Below are positions 47,901-54,731 of a stretch of 64,000 nt of DNA, one piece after another. The stretch is from assembly GCF_029360725.1 (NCBI RefSeq), contig NZ_JARKMY010000019.1, forward strand, positions 248,001 to 312,000, given 5' to 3'. The stretch comes from Chryseolinea sp. H1M3-3. Lineage in GTDB: Bacteria; Bacteroidota; Bacteroidia; Cytophagales; Cyclobacteriaceae. The translations under genes were made by a program, and so were the position numbers. The notes under the pieces are model-generated. The model saw only the letters and a program-made list of their open reading frames with translations. It was not told where the DNA came from and searched no databases. Each line of letters opens with the position of its first letter. The first letter of the stretch is position 1.

Positions 47901-48251
47901 CTTGTTAACAACGGTACGAAAGGATTTAAATTAAAACATCTGCCTGTCGAGGCGCAGTATTCACCAGTTTATGGAATCGAGGTTTTTGATGTGGACGGGG
48001 ACCATATTGACGATCTTATTATTGGAGGTAATCTATTTGCGGTGAAACCAGAGGTTGGCCGGTATGATGGATTGCGGGGACTTGTTTTAAAGAACGATGG
48101 TCACGGCAACTTTAAACCATTAAGTTCAATAGAATCGGGATTGGCTATAGAAGGCGAGGTGAGACATATTAGCACCTTAAACAGCAAGGCCAATAAAACG
48201 CTCACTTTTATCCGTAATAATAATACCGTCGTATTCTACCGTATTAAATAA
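44946..48251 (+). CDS. Double seven-blade FG-GAP/VCBS lipoprotein with ASPIC/UnbV segment, copy 4
   Basis: Fourth paralogue, 1101 residues, with a very short signal peptide and lipobox C15 (GVLACREKDDY); the charged residues after the Cys fit a surface-export signal. Seven Asp loops run from DFNNDGLSD to DLDNDGDLD, then the ASPIC/UnbV-like segment (IRGFQSSMDYKIIIGLG, VVTWPDR), then seven loops from DINKDGLDD to DVDGDHIDD. The insert motif reads KQIPSLKKEFVFYKDY. Unlike copies 1-3 it is preceded by a terminator and a longer spacer, so it is expressed separately. Directly downstream lie the remains of a fifth copy and then a PAP2-type enzyme. Function unknown. Confidence 0.88.
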   Translation: MRLLLFFLIIGVLACREKDDYTARPNPNALFKRMSSTETGIAFVNKVETTDELNVFRYRNFYNGGGVGLADFNNDGLSDVFLTSNMGPNRLFINKGDWKFEDITEPSGIAGTKAWSTGVSVVDINADGFLDIYVCNAGDVKNGNRENELFINNGNLTFKESAAQYGLADKGFGTHAAFFDYDKDGDLDCYVLNNSYKPVSSLGYRNLRNVRDEFGGHKLYRNDNNKFVDVSESAGIFGSVIGFGLGVTVGDVNQDSWPDIYISNDFYERDYLYINNGDGTFNESLEKYMGHISMFSMGADLADLNNDGYPEIFSTDMLPEDDIRLKTLTAFETYDVYQLRIRNGYYHQFMRNMLHLNNRDGSFTEMGELAGVSATDWSWGALIADFNNDQHKEIFVCNGIYKDLINQDFVEYLGSSDQMRTAIEGKEIDFEEFTEKMPSQKLSNFLFAQQDDLQFKNKAKEWGLDEPSFSNGAAYGDLDNDGDLDLVVNNVNQEVFVYQNRSRELNQNNYLAFSFKGNKKNVFGLGATVQAYVDSGVLAFDHMPIRGFQSSMDYKIIIGLGKLEQVDSLVVTWPDRRVQIMKDVKANQLLTVSNEAAKDLKVMPARIVPLLSPVKNDSIVHYENTFNDFDRDRLKYHMLSTQGPAFAKADINKDGLDDFYLGGSAGYTGAIYIQQADNKFNALSEVFAADSAAEDVAAVFFDADNDEDLDLYVVTGGTENTTQSIHQVDRLYVNEGIKNGTPVFEKSTDRIPLIYQSGSCVKPADVDNDGDIDLFVGTRLLPSYYGLPCDQVLLVNDGTGTFRDQTVTLAPQLKQLGMVTDAHWFDYDKNGFSDLLIIGEWMPVTLFMNDGKKLMKAEKITGVDHSEGWWNRLKAVDIDNDGDEDFVLGNLGLNSIFKPNASAPVSLYVSDFDKNGSIEPIFIHNTQGREFPFALRQDIIKQIPSLKKEFVFYKDYADKTIEEVVDKASLKKAHKLQFYEPHTSLLVNNGTKGFKLKHLPVEAQYSPVYGIEVFDVDGDHIDDLIIGGNLFAVKPEVGRYDGLRGLVLKNDGHGNFKPLSSIESGLAIEGEVRHISTLNSKANKTLTFIRNNNTVVFYRIK

Positions 48252-48256
48252 ATCGT

Positions 48257-48606
48257 ATTACAAATCGTCTTTCAACTAGTTTTTTATTCCTGTTGTTAGG
48301 TTGTAGCAGCAAAGAAAAAGGCAGTGGGGAATTTCTGAATGTTTCAATTGATCTGGGAAGAGGGAAATTTAAGTTCATTCCTTCCCGAAGTGGCGCAATT
48401 TTCACGCATGAATATTCATTATCATGTTTGATAAAGAGGAGTTATTAGACGTTATGCCCTCATGTTATTTTTATCATCCAAATACCCAAAATGGGTCGTT
48501 ATGACGGGCGCTATGGATTAATTCTTAAAGGGAAAGGGAATTTCCAAGCGTTATCTTCTTTCTAGCAATCAGCAATAATGATTCGTTGGGAGCCCTTAGC
48601 ATGTAA
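48257..48606 (+). pseudogene. Remnant of a fifth double-propeller lipoprotein gene
   Basis: This 592-base gap is not empty. In one frame it reads FLFLLLGCSSKEKGSGEF, a lipoprotein signal end with lipobox, with no ATG in front. It runs on into LGRGKFKFIP, which resembles the QGHGKFSLRPLP block found after loop 13 in copy 2. After a stop the same frame gives PKMGRYDGRYGLILKGKG and NFQALSS, clearly matching the C-terminal PEVGRYDASYGVFLKGDG block of the intact copies. After a frame change LAISNNDSLGAL matches their last residues (LAARNNDSILAF). So a fifth gene has lost nearly all of both propellers, joining its N-terminal end to C-terminal scraps. The rest of the gap (48607-48843) shows no coding signal. 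Confidence 0.75.
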
Positions 48607-48755
48607 ACTCCAAAACAAAGATGCTGGTTGTTGCCTCCCAAGAATGCTGACTTTATAAATTCAGATTTCATTCAGCTTTTGACTTTAGTTTAGGGAATTT
48701 ACTGAAAGAATTAACTGTTGTTTTTTTAAAATTTCGAATCGTCGCAAAGAGGGCG

Positions 48756-48772
48756 GAGCTTTTCAAAAGCTC
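48756..48772. repeat. Short inverted repeat upstream of the PAP2 gene
   Basis: GAGCTTTTCAAAAGCTC is a perfect 17-base inverted repeat centred on one base, 72 bases before the PAP2 start. No T-run follows on either strand. Possible operator or leader hairpin; may be chance. Confidence 0.3.
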
Positions 48773-48843
48773 AGTTGCGTTCGATAAATTCTTTTATATT
48801 TCTGAAGATTGGGTAATTTTAGAGGTTAAATTATTGGTTTCTT

Positions 48844-50190
48844 ATGAAGAAGTCTCTACTGAGTTTGGTAATCCTATGTGTGGTATTGTTTTCATGTTCC
48901 AGCGATGAAAAAGAGTGGAGATCAAAGGTTGACCGGGCCGATTTTTTACATCGTTCTGTAAAACAAGTCACAGATGTCATTGTGCATGATATTTTTTCGC
49001 CCCCGGTTGCGTCGCGTATATATGCGTATATGAGTGTTGCAGGCTATGAAGCTGCTATTCACCGTGATCAACAATATGTGTCAATGGCGGGCCAGCTAAA
49101 TGGACTTGAGACTGTCCCCGCACCTCAAGATGGCGTAGAGTATTGCTATCAGCTTTCCGCAGTTCAGGCAATGTTAAAAGTTGGAAGAAATTTGGTCTTC
49201 TCGGAAGACAAAATGGATGCTTTTTATGAAAAGATCATGAAAGAATTTAGGGACACTGGCATACCCGATGAGGTTTATGAACGGTCTGTCGCCTACGGTA
49301 CCCAAGTGGCTGATCACATCATCGCATGGTCAAGTAAAGACAATTATAAACAAAGTCGTTCCTTTCCGAAATATTCTATTTTAGATGATCCGGCGACGTG
49401 GAAACCAACGCCGCCTGCCTATATGGATGCCATCGAACCGCACTGGAATAAGATTCGTACATTCGGAATAGACTCCGCCGGGCAATTTAAACCTAAGCCG
49501 CCAACCCCTTTCTCGATAGACAAAGAAAGCACTTTCTATAAGGAAGCCTTAGAAGTCTATGACATCGGAAAAAAAATGACACAAGAACAACGTGAAATCG
49601 CTTCCTTTTGGGATTGTAATCCATTTGTGATGAATGTAAAGGGCCATGTGATGTTTGCTACAAAGAAAATTTCACCAGGTGGGCATTGGATGAATATTAC
49701 ACACGTGGCGTGTGCGAAGACCAAAGCAGACTTTGTAAAGGCGGCGGAAGCTTACATGCGAGTATCCGTATCGTTATTCGACGGTTTTGTGTCATGCTGG
49801 GACGAGAAGTATAGAAGCAGATTAATACGCCCTGAAACCTACATAAATCAATACATAGACGAAAACTGGGTGCCACTTTTACAAACACCGCCCTTCCCTG
49901 AGTATACCAGTGGCCATAGCGTTATTTCTGCCGCCGCAGCGGTAACATTAACAGATCTTTTTGGTGATAACTTTTCTTTTGTTGATTCTACTGAAATTGA
50001 GTTTGGCCTAACATCCCGGTCGTTTAAATCCTTTCAAGAAGCATGCGAAGAGGCGGCAGTTAGTAGGATGTATGGCGGAATACACTACAGGCCTGCGTTT
50101 GAACTTGGACTCGTGGAAGGTAAGGCAGTGGGTACCTATATCCTCTCCAAAATAAAAACAAGGAGAGAAGACTTAACAATCAGCCAATAG
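48844..50190 (+). CDS. PAP2-fold lipoprotein, vanadium haloperoxidase/acid phosphatase type
   Basis: A helical enzyme of 448 residues. Signal peptide with lipobox near residue 18 (VLFSCSSDEK), so anchored to a membrane. The active-site signature of PAP2 phosphatases and vanadium haloperoxidases is complete and correctly spaced: KxxxxxxRP at K322-P330 (KYRSRLIRP), SGH at S356-H358 (YTSGHS) and SRxxxxxH at S407-H414 (SRMYGGIH). The N-terminal 300 residues are far longer than in small PAP2 phosphatases and fit the vanadium-haloperoxidase-related branch. Whether it binds vanadate and oxidises halide or hydrolyses phosphate esters cannot be told from these motifs. It directly follows the propeller array and may act with it. 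Confidence 0.87.
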   Translation: MKKSLLSLVILCVVLFSCSSDEKEWRSKVDRADFLHRSVKQVTDVIVHDIFSPPVASRIYAYMSVAGYEAAIHRDQQYVSMAGQLNGLETVPAPQDGVEYCYQLSAVQAMLKVGRNLVFSEDKMDAFYEKIMKEFRDTGIPDEVYERSVAYGTQVADHIIAWSSKDNYKQSRSFPKYSILDDPATWKPTPPAYMDAIEPHWNKIRTFGIDSAGQFKPKPPTPFSIDKESTFYKEALEVYDIGKKMTQEQREIASFWDCNPFVMNVKGHVMFATKKISPGGHWMNITHVACAKTKADFVKAAEAYMRVSVSLFDGFVSCWDEKYRSRLIRPETYINQYIDENWVPLLQTPPFPEYTSGHSVISAAAAVTLTDLFGDNFSFVDSTEIEFGLTSRSFKSFQEACEEAAVSRMYGGIHYRPAFELGLVEGKAVGTYILSKIKTRREDLTISQ

Positions 50191-50191
50191 G

Positions 50192-51262
50192 TTAAAACCA
50201 AATTGGTCGTTGATAAGTACTGTTGCGAAGTGAACTACAATCCAAGCAACGTGACGGATACTCTTGAAAATTCCGGTTGTTATAAGTACAAGTCGTAACT
50301 AGCAAAGGAAAACCCAAATCCCTTTGTAGTAAGTAAAAACGGTAAAAACTTTCATTTGTAGCCTGGAAGTAACCGTAAACTTTTTCGTCCGGATTTTTGA
50401 TGTTGTTGATATTACCTTTGATCTCCGCGGGAGGGGTGTCGAAAATGGAGCCTACCTGGTTAGCTACAATATTCACTTTTCTCCAATACTCATAAGCGTC
50501 TCTTGTAAGGGACGATTGATATGTGGTGAAATAATGTTTTTCAATAAAGGTCCAATCAACAATTCGTGATACTGCTAAAAGATTTTCGACAGTAGTTGCT
50601 TTGACATCTTCGCCATTGAAAAGCACGATACGCTGCGGGTCCGCATCTTGGATAATGAAGCAGGGAGGAGGTACGTAACCAAGCGGGTCGGGAAAATCGG
50701 TAGGCGTAAGCAGAAAACTTTCGATTGTATTCCATTTCACGTAGGGTGTCTGTGATCCCGCGGGCAACGTGGAATTTAAATATATTTTTATAAATGGCTC
50801 GGTTGACACAATCCCTTCCAGGTCAGTAAATTCTTCTCTCACAAATTCATACGTCGCGGTAACTTGTCCAGCCTGTTGAGGCATTTCCTCCCATGCCGAT
50901 TCATAGATCTCCCCAGAAGGCGTGGTCACCCGTATCTGGTAGGTTTTTAAAGGTTCACCTGAGATACCTTGCAAAAAATACATCCCTTGATTTGAAGGGT
51001 CTTCCGTGTATCCATAGGATTGTCCGCCTTCACTCAATAGAATGACGTCAGCCCCTGACAGCGGGACAGGAAGACGTTCTGTATTTGCTGTTATCCCTAG
51101 TTGGACGAAATTCCGCTCCGGGATAGAGCTGACTTGCCCACTGACTACTAATTTTCCTCCAATATTCTCCGTTTCAACCTCTATAGGCGTCAAACAACTA
51201 CTGAGCAAAAGCGTCGATATCGATCTTACGCATAATTTTATGACGTTGCTTCCTAGTATCAT
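50192..51262 (-). CDS. DUF4249 lipoprotein partner of a TonB receptor
   Basis: A lipoprotein of 356 residues, lipobox C23 (LLSSCLTPIEVE), followed by a beta-rich domain of the DUF4249 type: GGKLVVSGQVSS, then SGADVILLSEGG, then YQIRVTTPSGEIYES with a proline-rich continuation, and a C-terminal half with YGYFQATNESFYRFYLL. In Bacteroidota these proteins are encoded next to a TonB-dependent receptor and probably act as its surface lid or binding protein, like SusD for SusC. Here the start overlaps the receptor's stop by one base (TAATG), showing coupling. The ligand is unknown. Its stop nearly meets the convergent PAP2 gene (one base apart). Confidence 0.87.
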   Translation of the reverse strand: MILGSNVIKLCVRSISTLLLSSCLTPIEVETENIGGKLVVSGQVSSIPERNFVQLGITANTERLPVPLSGADVILLSEGGQSYGYTEDPSNQGMYFLQGISGEPLKTYQIRVTTPSGEIYESAWEEMPQQAGQVTATYEFVREEFTDLEGIVSTEPFIKIYLNSTLPAGSQTPYVKWNTIESFLLTPTDFPDPLGYVPPPCFIIQDADPQRIVLFNGEDVKATTVENLLAVSRIVDWTFIEKHYFTTYQSSLTRDAYEYWRKVNIVANQVGSIFDTPPAEIKGNINNIKNPDEKVYGYFQATNESFYRFYLLQRDLGFPLLVTTCTYNNRNFQEYPSRCLDCSSLRNSTYQRPIWF

Positions 51263-53682
51263 TAAAATTTGAAATTATAAGTTATCGATGGAAGTGCTGC
51301 GCCAAGCACTGAAAGTTTAAAAGGCTTTGGGATAAAATAGTTGTTGGCAGGCCGCCTATAGAAAACAGAATATGCGTTGTCGCGTCCCAATAAATTATAA
51401 ACTGAAAACACCAGGGAGTCGTCTATCTTTTTTACAATGTTTCCAATCGTGAAAGAAAAGTCAATGCGCAAATAATTTGGAATTTTGTATTCGTTTCGAT
51501 CAGAATAAATGGGAACTACGGTACTACCAACAATATAACTGGATTCAATGGCCGTTAATGGTCGGCCTGTTGTATAGGATACAATGACAGAGAAAGCGCC
51601 TTTGTTCCTGAGCTTACGATCAATCACTAAATTAAAAGTGTGTGGCTTATTATAGTTAGAGGAATACCGTTTCCCGTCATTTATAGACTCGGCCCCATTT
51701 TGCGATGGAACTCTTAATTCTGTTTGAGAATATGTGTAAGAAATCCAGCCGGTCCATTTTCCTTTTAATCTCCGGATGTATAATTCTCCTCCGTACGCTC
51801 GGCCAGATCCGGTAAGTAATTCCGTCTCCAAGTGAGGATTTAGAAATAATGCTGGAAAATCTTTATACTCAACGAGGTTTCTCATGTCTTTGTAAAATAA
51901 CTCCGCAGAAGTTTCCCACCGATTATCTTTTATATTTAAAAAGTAGCCTATGGAATAGTTATCTGTTACCTGTGGTGGCAAATACTCGTTGCTTACTTGC
52001 CAAAGATCAATTGGCGTCGGAGATGTGGTGTTTGAAATCAAATGAATGTACTGACGCATTCTATTATAACTAGCTTTCACGGACTGGCTGGGCGTAATGT
52101 TAAACCGGGCGGAGATCCGAGGCTCCAGGCCTCCAAATGTTTTTATACGCTCAAATTTTGAAAAGTATATGGTATCTTCAATCGTTGAAACGGTTTTTGG
52201 TACATTGGGCTGATAGGTGTATAACGTATCTTCGCCAAGATGTGTATAATGCGAATATCGAAGCCCCAATGAGATGCTGAAATTTTCGGAAATTTCGTAG
52301 TCATCATTGGCGAAAATTGCTAGTTCAACACCATTATTTTTGGCTATTGATTTTCTTTCAATTCGAGGGTTTCCCTTGTAACCTTGCCGTTCTTCTGCTT
52401 TGGGTAAATATCCTATGCCTGAAACGCCTGCTATTATGTTGTGTTTTTTACGGATGTAATTTACGGTTTCGCTAATTTGAAAATAATTTAGAGTATTGGT
52501 CACTTCTGACGCTTCAACACCAGAAGGGTCAATGAGTGTATTTTTAAAGTGACCATACGAAATGGAAAGGATAGGGGATGCGTTGCGATCTGTGAGGGCT
52601 TGCCATTTTCCGTTTACAACATGATTATTCCATGCATATCCAAATTGATCAGAATATTGAAACTCATCAGCACTTGAATAAAATGTTACATCGGTTGTGC
52701 TATTGGATGAAAATCTATGACTCCATCCCGCATAGGTATCATAAAAGGATAATTTACTTCTTTTTACGTTCGGGTCGGCGACTTTTTTCAGTAACCAATT
52801 CGCATGCGAAATTCTGCCTGCCAACAATATGGAACTCTTACCCGATTTGATTGGCCCTTCGGCAGAAATCCGACTTGTAATCGGGCCCACACCACCCTGA
52901 AATTTCCATTTATCAAAATCACCACGCCGTGTTGTAATTTCTAAAACGGACGAAGCTCTCCCTCCAAGATTGGCCGGTACATTTCCTTTGAATAGACTAA
53001 AATCTTTGACAATATCCTGATTGAAGGCTGACACAAAACCAAGGGCGTGGGACGTATTGAATAATGGGACGTCATTCAATAAAACAAGATTCTGATCCAT
53101 CCGCCCGCCTCTGACATTAAATCCGGCGGAGCCTTCGCCTACGCTGCTTACACCCGGTAATAGTTGTAAACTTTTAAGAATATCTACTTCACCCATTAGC
53201 GTCGGTAAGGTCTTGATTTCTTGTACATTCAGTTTGGTCAATCCGGGAAGTGATTGTTTAACGTTGCTGTCGATCGCCCGCGATGATATCACTACCTCAT
53301 CAAGGCCTGTAGTACCCTCCTCCATCTGTATATTGAATAATCCTGAAGACACTATTCGCAGCCTAAGGTAAACGGTTTTCATGCCCACGTGCCTTACCAT
53401 AATTCGATACCTCCCCGGAGGAAGTTCGAGGACATAACTTCCCGTCTGATCAGTGTAATCAAAATATTTGAATGTTTCGGCAGAAATGGATGCACCCGTC
53501 ACCGGTTCCCCCGAGTCTTTTTGCGTGACCCTACCCGTAAGAATTAAATTTTGTTTGGGAATTAGTTCAGCTGAGTCGCCGACAACTTGCCAGGCTACAT
53601 CCCAATCATCTTGAGCAATGGCATGACCGCTGAGCTGTGCGAATAAAATGACCAAGAATACCCTGCAAGTAAAAACAATCAT
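51262..53682 (-). CDS. TonB-dependent receptor with carboxypeptidase-like N-terminal domain
   Basis: An outer-membrane receptor of 806 residues. Signal peptide 1 to about 23 (ends GHAIAQ). A regulatory-like beta domain follows at about residues 45-125 (LTGRVTQKDSGEPVTGASISAE split by short loops), then the plug (about 135-245, with LPTLMGEVDILKSLQLLPGV and GFNVRGGRMDQNLVLLNDVP), then a barrel ending in an aromatic residue (ITYNFKF). It is shorter than SusC types and belongs to the receptors paired with DUF4249 lipoproteins. No anti-sigma or sigma gene is near. The ligand may be iron complex, peptide or glycan; the sequence does not say. A 262-base gap separates it from divergent glpF. Confidence 0.9.
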   Translation of the reverse strand: MIVFTCRVFLVILFAQLSGHAIAQDDWDVAWQVVGDSAELIPKQNLILTGRVTQKDSGEPVTGASISAETFKYFDYTDQTGSYVLELPPGRYRIMVRHVGMKTVYLRLRIVSSGLFNIQMEEGTTGLDEVVISSRAIDSNVKQSLPGLTKLNVQEIKTLPTLMGEVDILKSLQLLPGVSSVGEGSAGFNVRGGRMDQNLVLLNDVPLFNTSHALGFVSAFNQDIVKDFSLFKGNVPANLGGRASSVLEITTRRGDFDKWKFQGGVGPITSRISAEGPIKSGKSSILLAGRISHANWLLKKVADPNVKRSKLSFYDTYAGWSHRFSSNSTTDVTFYSSADEFQYSDQFGYAWNNHVVNGKWQALTDRNASPILSISYGHFKNTLIDPSGVEASEVTNTLNYFQISETVNYIRKKHNIIAGVSGIGYLPKAEERQGYKGNPRIERKSIAKNNGVELAIFANDDYEISENFSISLGLRYSHYTHLGEDTLYTYQPNVPKTVSTIEDTIYFSKFERIKTFGGLEPRISARFNITPSQSVKASYNRMRQYIHLISNTTSPTPIDLWQVSNEYLPPQVTDNYSIGYFLNIKDNRWETSAELFYKDMRNLVEYKDFPALFLNPHLETELLTGSGRAYGGELYIRRLKGKWTGWISYTYSQTELRVPSQNGAESINDGKRYSSNYNKPHTFNLVIDRKLRNKGAFSVIVSYTTGRPLTAIESSYIVGSTVVPIYSDRNEYKIPNYLRIDFSFTIGNIVKKIDDSLVFSVYNLLGRDNAYSVFYRRPANNYFIPKPFKLSVLGAALPSITYNFKF

Positions 53683-53886
53683 GCTTTAAATTTAAGATCT
53701 AACACCAAAGACACCGAACGCGTTGTGTTACATTGGAAAGACTCAGTAAATCTTTTCGAAACATCATCTCCTACTGATTTATACCCAATTACGATTTTGG
53801 GGCGCCATAAACCAAATCCAATTGAAACTTAAATGTGAGATTCAAAAAAAGGGAACCGGCGATAATGAAAATTTCCAAATGTTTAT

Positions 53887-53916
53887 TTTCATATCAATAC
53901 AATCGATATAAGTTTA
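53887..53916 (+). promoter_or_regulatory. Candidate promoter of glpFKD
   Basis: TTTC (53887-53890) and TAAGTTTA (53909-53916) with an 18-base gap, each one mismatch from the Bacteroidota TTTG/TAnnTTTG pattern, about 30 bases before glpF. Pattern match only. Confidence 0.3.
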
Positions 53917-53944
53917 ATATATTGGCACAAACCAAGAAACAAAT

Positions 53945-54655
53945 ATGTCGCCTTACGTTGCAGAATTTTTCGGCACCATGGTCCTTATTTTACTAGGAAA
54001 TGGTGTCGTTGCTGGTGTTCTATTAAAAAATTCCAAGGCAGAAAATGCCGGATGGCTAACCATTGTGATTGGCTGGGGACTAGCTGTCACCTTAGCCATT
54101 TATGCCGTCGGAAGAATCAGCAATGCTCACCTTAACCCTGCGATTACAATAGCGCTTTGGGCTACCGGTGACTTTCAATCTAATTTAGTGTTCGGTTATC
54201 TTGTAGCACAATTTTCCGGCGCATTTGTGGGCGCAGTATTGGTATGGATACATTACTTACCCCATTGGAAATTGACGGACAATGCCGGGTTAAAGCTCGC
54301 GATATTCAGTTGCGCGCCGGCCATTCGTTCAACGCTGCCAAATCTGATCAGTGAAATTATTGGTACCATGGTTCTTGTTACCGCCATACTTTTTATCGGA
54401 GCAAATAAATTTGCCGATGGGCTGAATCCCTTAATCGTTGGGGCATTGATAACTTCTATTGGCTTAAGTTTGGGTGGTACAACAGGTTTTGCAATTAATC
54501 CCGCGCGCGACCTAGGCCCGCGCATTGCACATTTTCTGCTGCCAATTCCGGGAAAAGGGTCATCTGACTGGTCATACAGTTGGATACCAGTAGTAGGTCC
54601 GTTGATCGGTGGCCTTCTTGGAGCGGGCTTGTATGAGATCCTATTTGAATTATGA
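53945..54655 (+). CDS. glpF: Glycerol facilitator (aquaglyceroporin)
   Basis: An inner-membrane channel of 236 residues with six hydrophobic helices and both half-helix NPA motifs: SNAHLNPAITIALW (about residues 60-73) and FAINPARDLGPR (about 182-193). The Asp after the second NPA (NPARD) is typical of glycerol facilitators rather than water-only channels. It is the first gene of a glycerol operon; glpK starts 76 bases downstream and glpD follows. Glycerol entering by this channel is trapped by phosphorylation. Some members also pass small polyols. Assignment supported by both motif and neighbours. Confidence 0.94.
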   Translation: MSPYVAEFFGTMVLILLGNGVVAGVLLKNSKAENAGWLTIVIGWGLAVTLAIYAVGRISNAHLNPAITIALWATGDFQSNLVFGYLVAQFSGAFVGAVLVWIHYLPHWKLTDNAGLKLAIFSCAPAIRSTLPNLISEIIGTMVLVTAILFIGANKFADGLNPLIVGALITSIGLSLGGTTGFAINPARDLGPRIAHFLLPIPGKGSSDWSYSWIPVVGPLIGGLLGAGLYEILFEL

Positions 54656-54662
54656 TTTTGAA

Positions 54663-54731
54663 TTGCCTCCCGTCCCCACGTAAACACCTAAACACATAAA
54701 CACCAGAATACCTCAACACTTCAGCACTCCT
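54663..54731 (+). repeat. CA-rich spacer with AACAC units before glpK
   Basis: The leader of glpK contains repeated AAACACCTA/AACACATA/AACACC units and then CAACACTTCAGCACTCC. The same CTTCAGCACT string occurs in the leader of the GH13 gene near 27340-27349, and AACTCCAACAC units occur in the MFS leader. Probably unstructured 5' leaders or decayed short repeats. Confidence 0.35.

Noticed and set aside
34177-48251. Repetitive Asp-rich DNA considered as a DNA repeat array or CRISPR-like structure
   Set aside because: The repeats are protein-level calcium-loop motifs in continuous frames with varied DNA; there are no identical spacers or direct DNA repeats.
53899-53911. ACAATCGATATAA upstream of glpF resembling the LacI operator
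   Set aside because: Only the ATCGAT core and one arm match; it overlaps the candidate promoter and is palindromic by its core alone.
54253-54687. 144-codon open frame on the minus strand
   Set aside because: Antisense to glpF, which has both NPA motifs; shadow frame.
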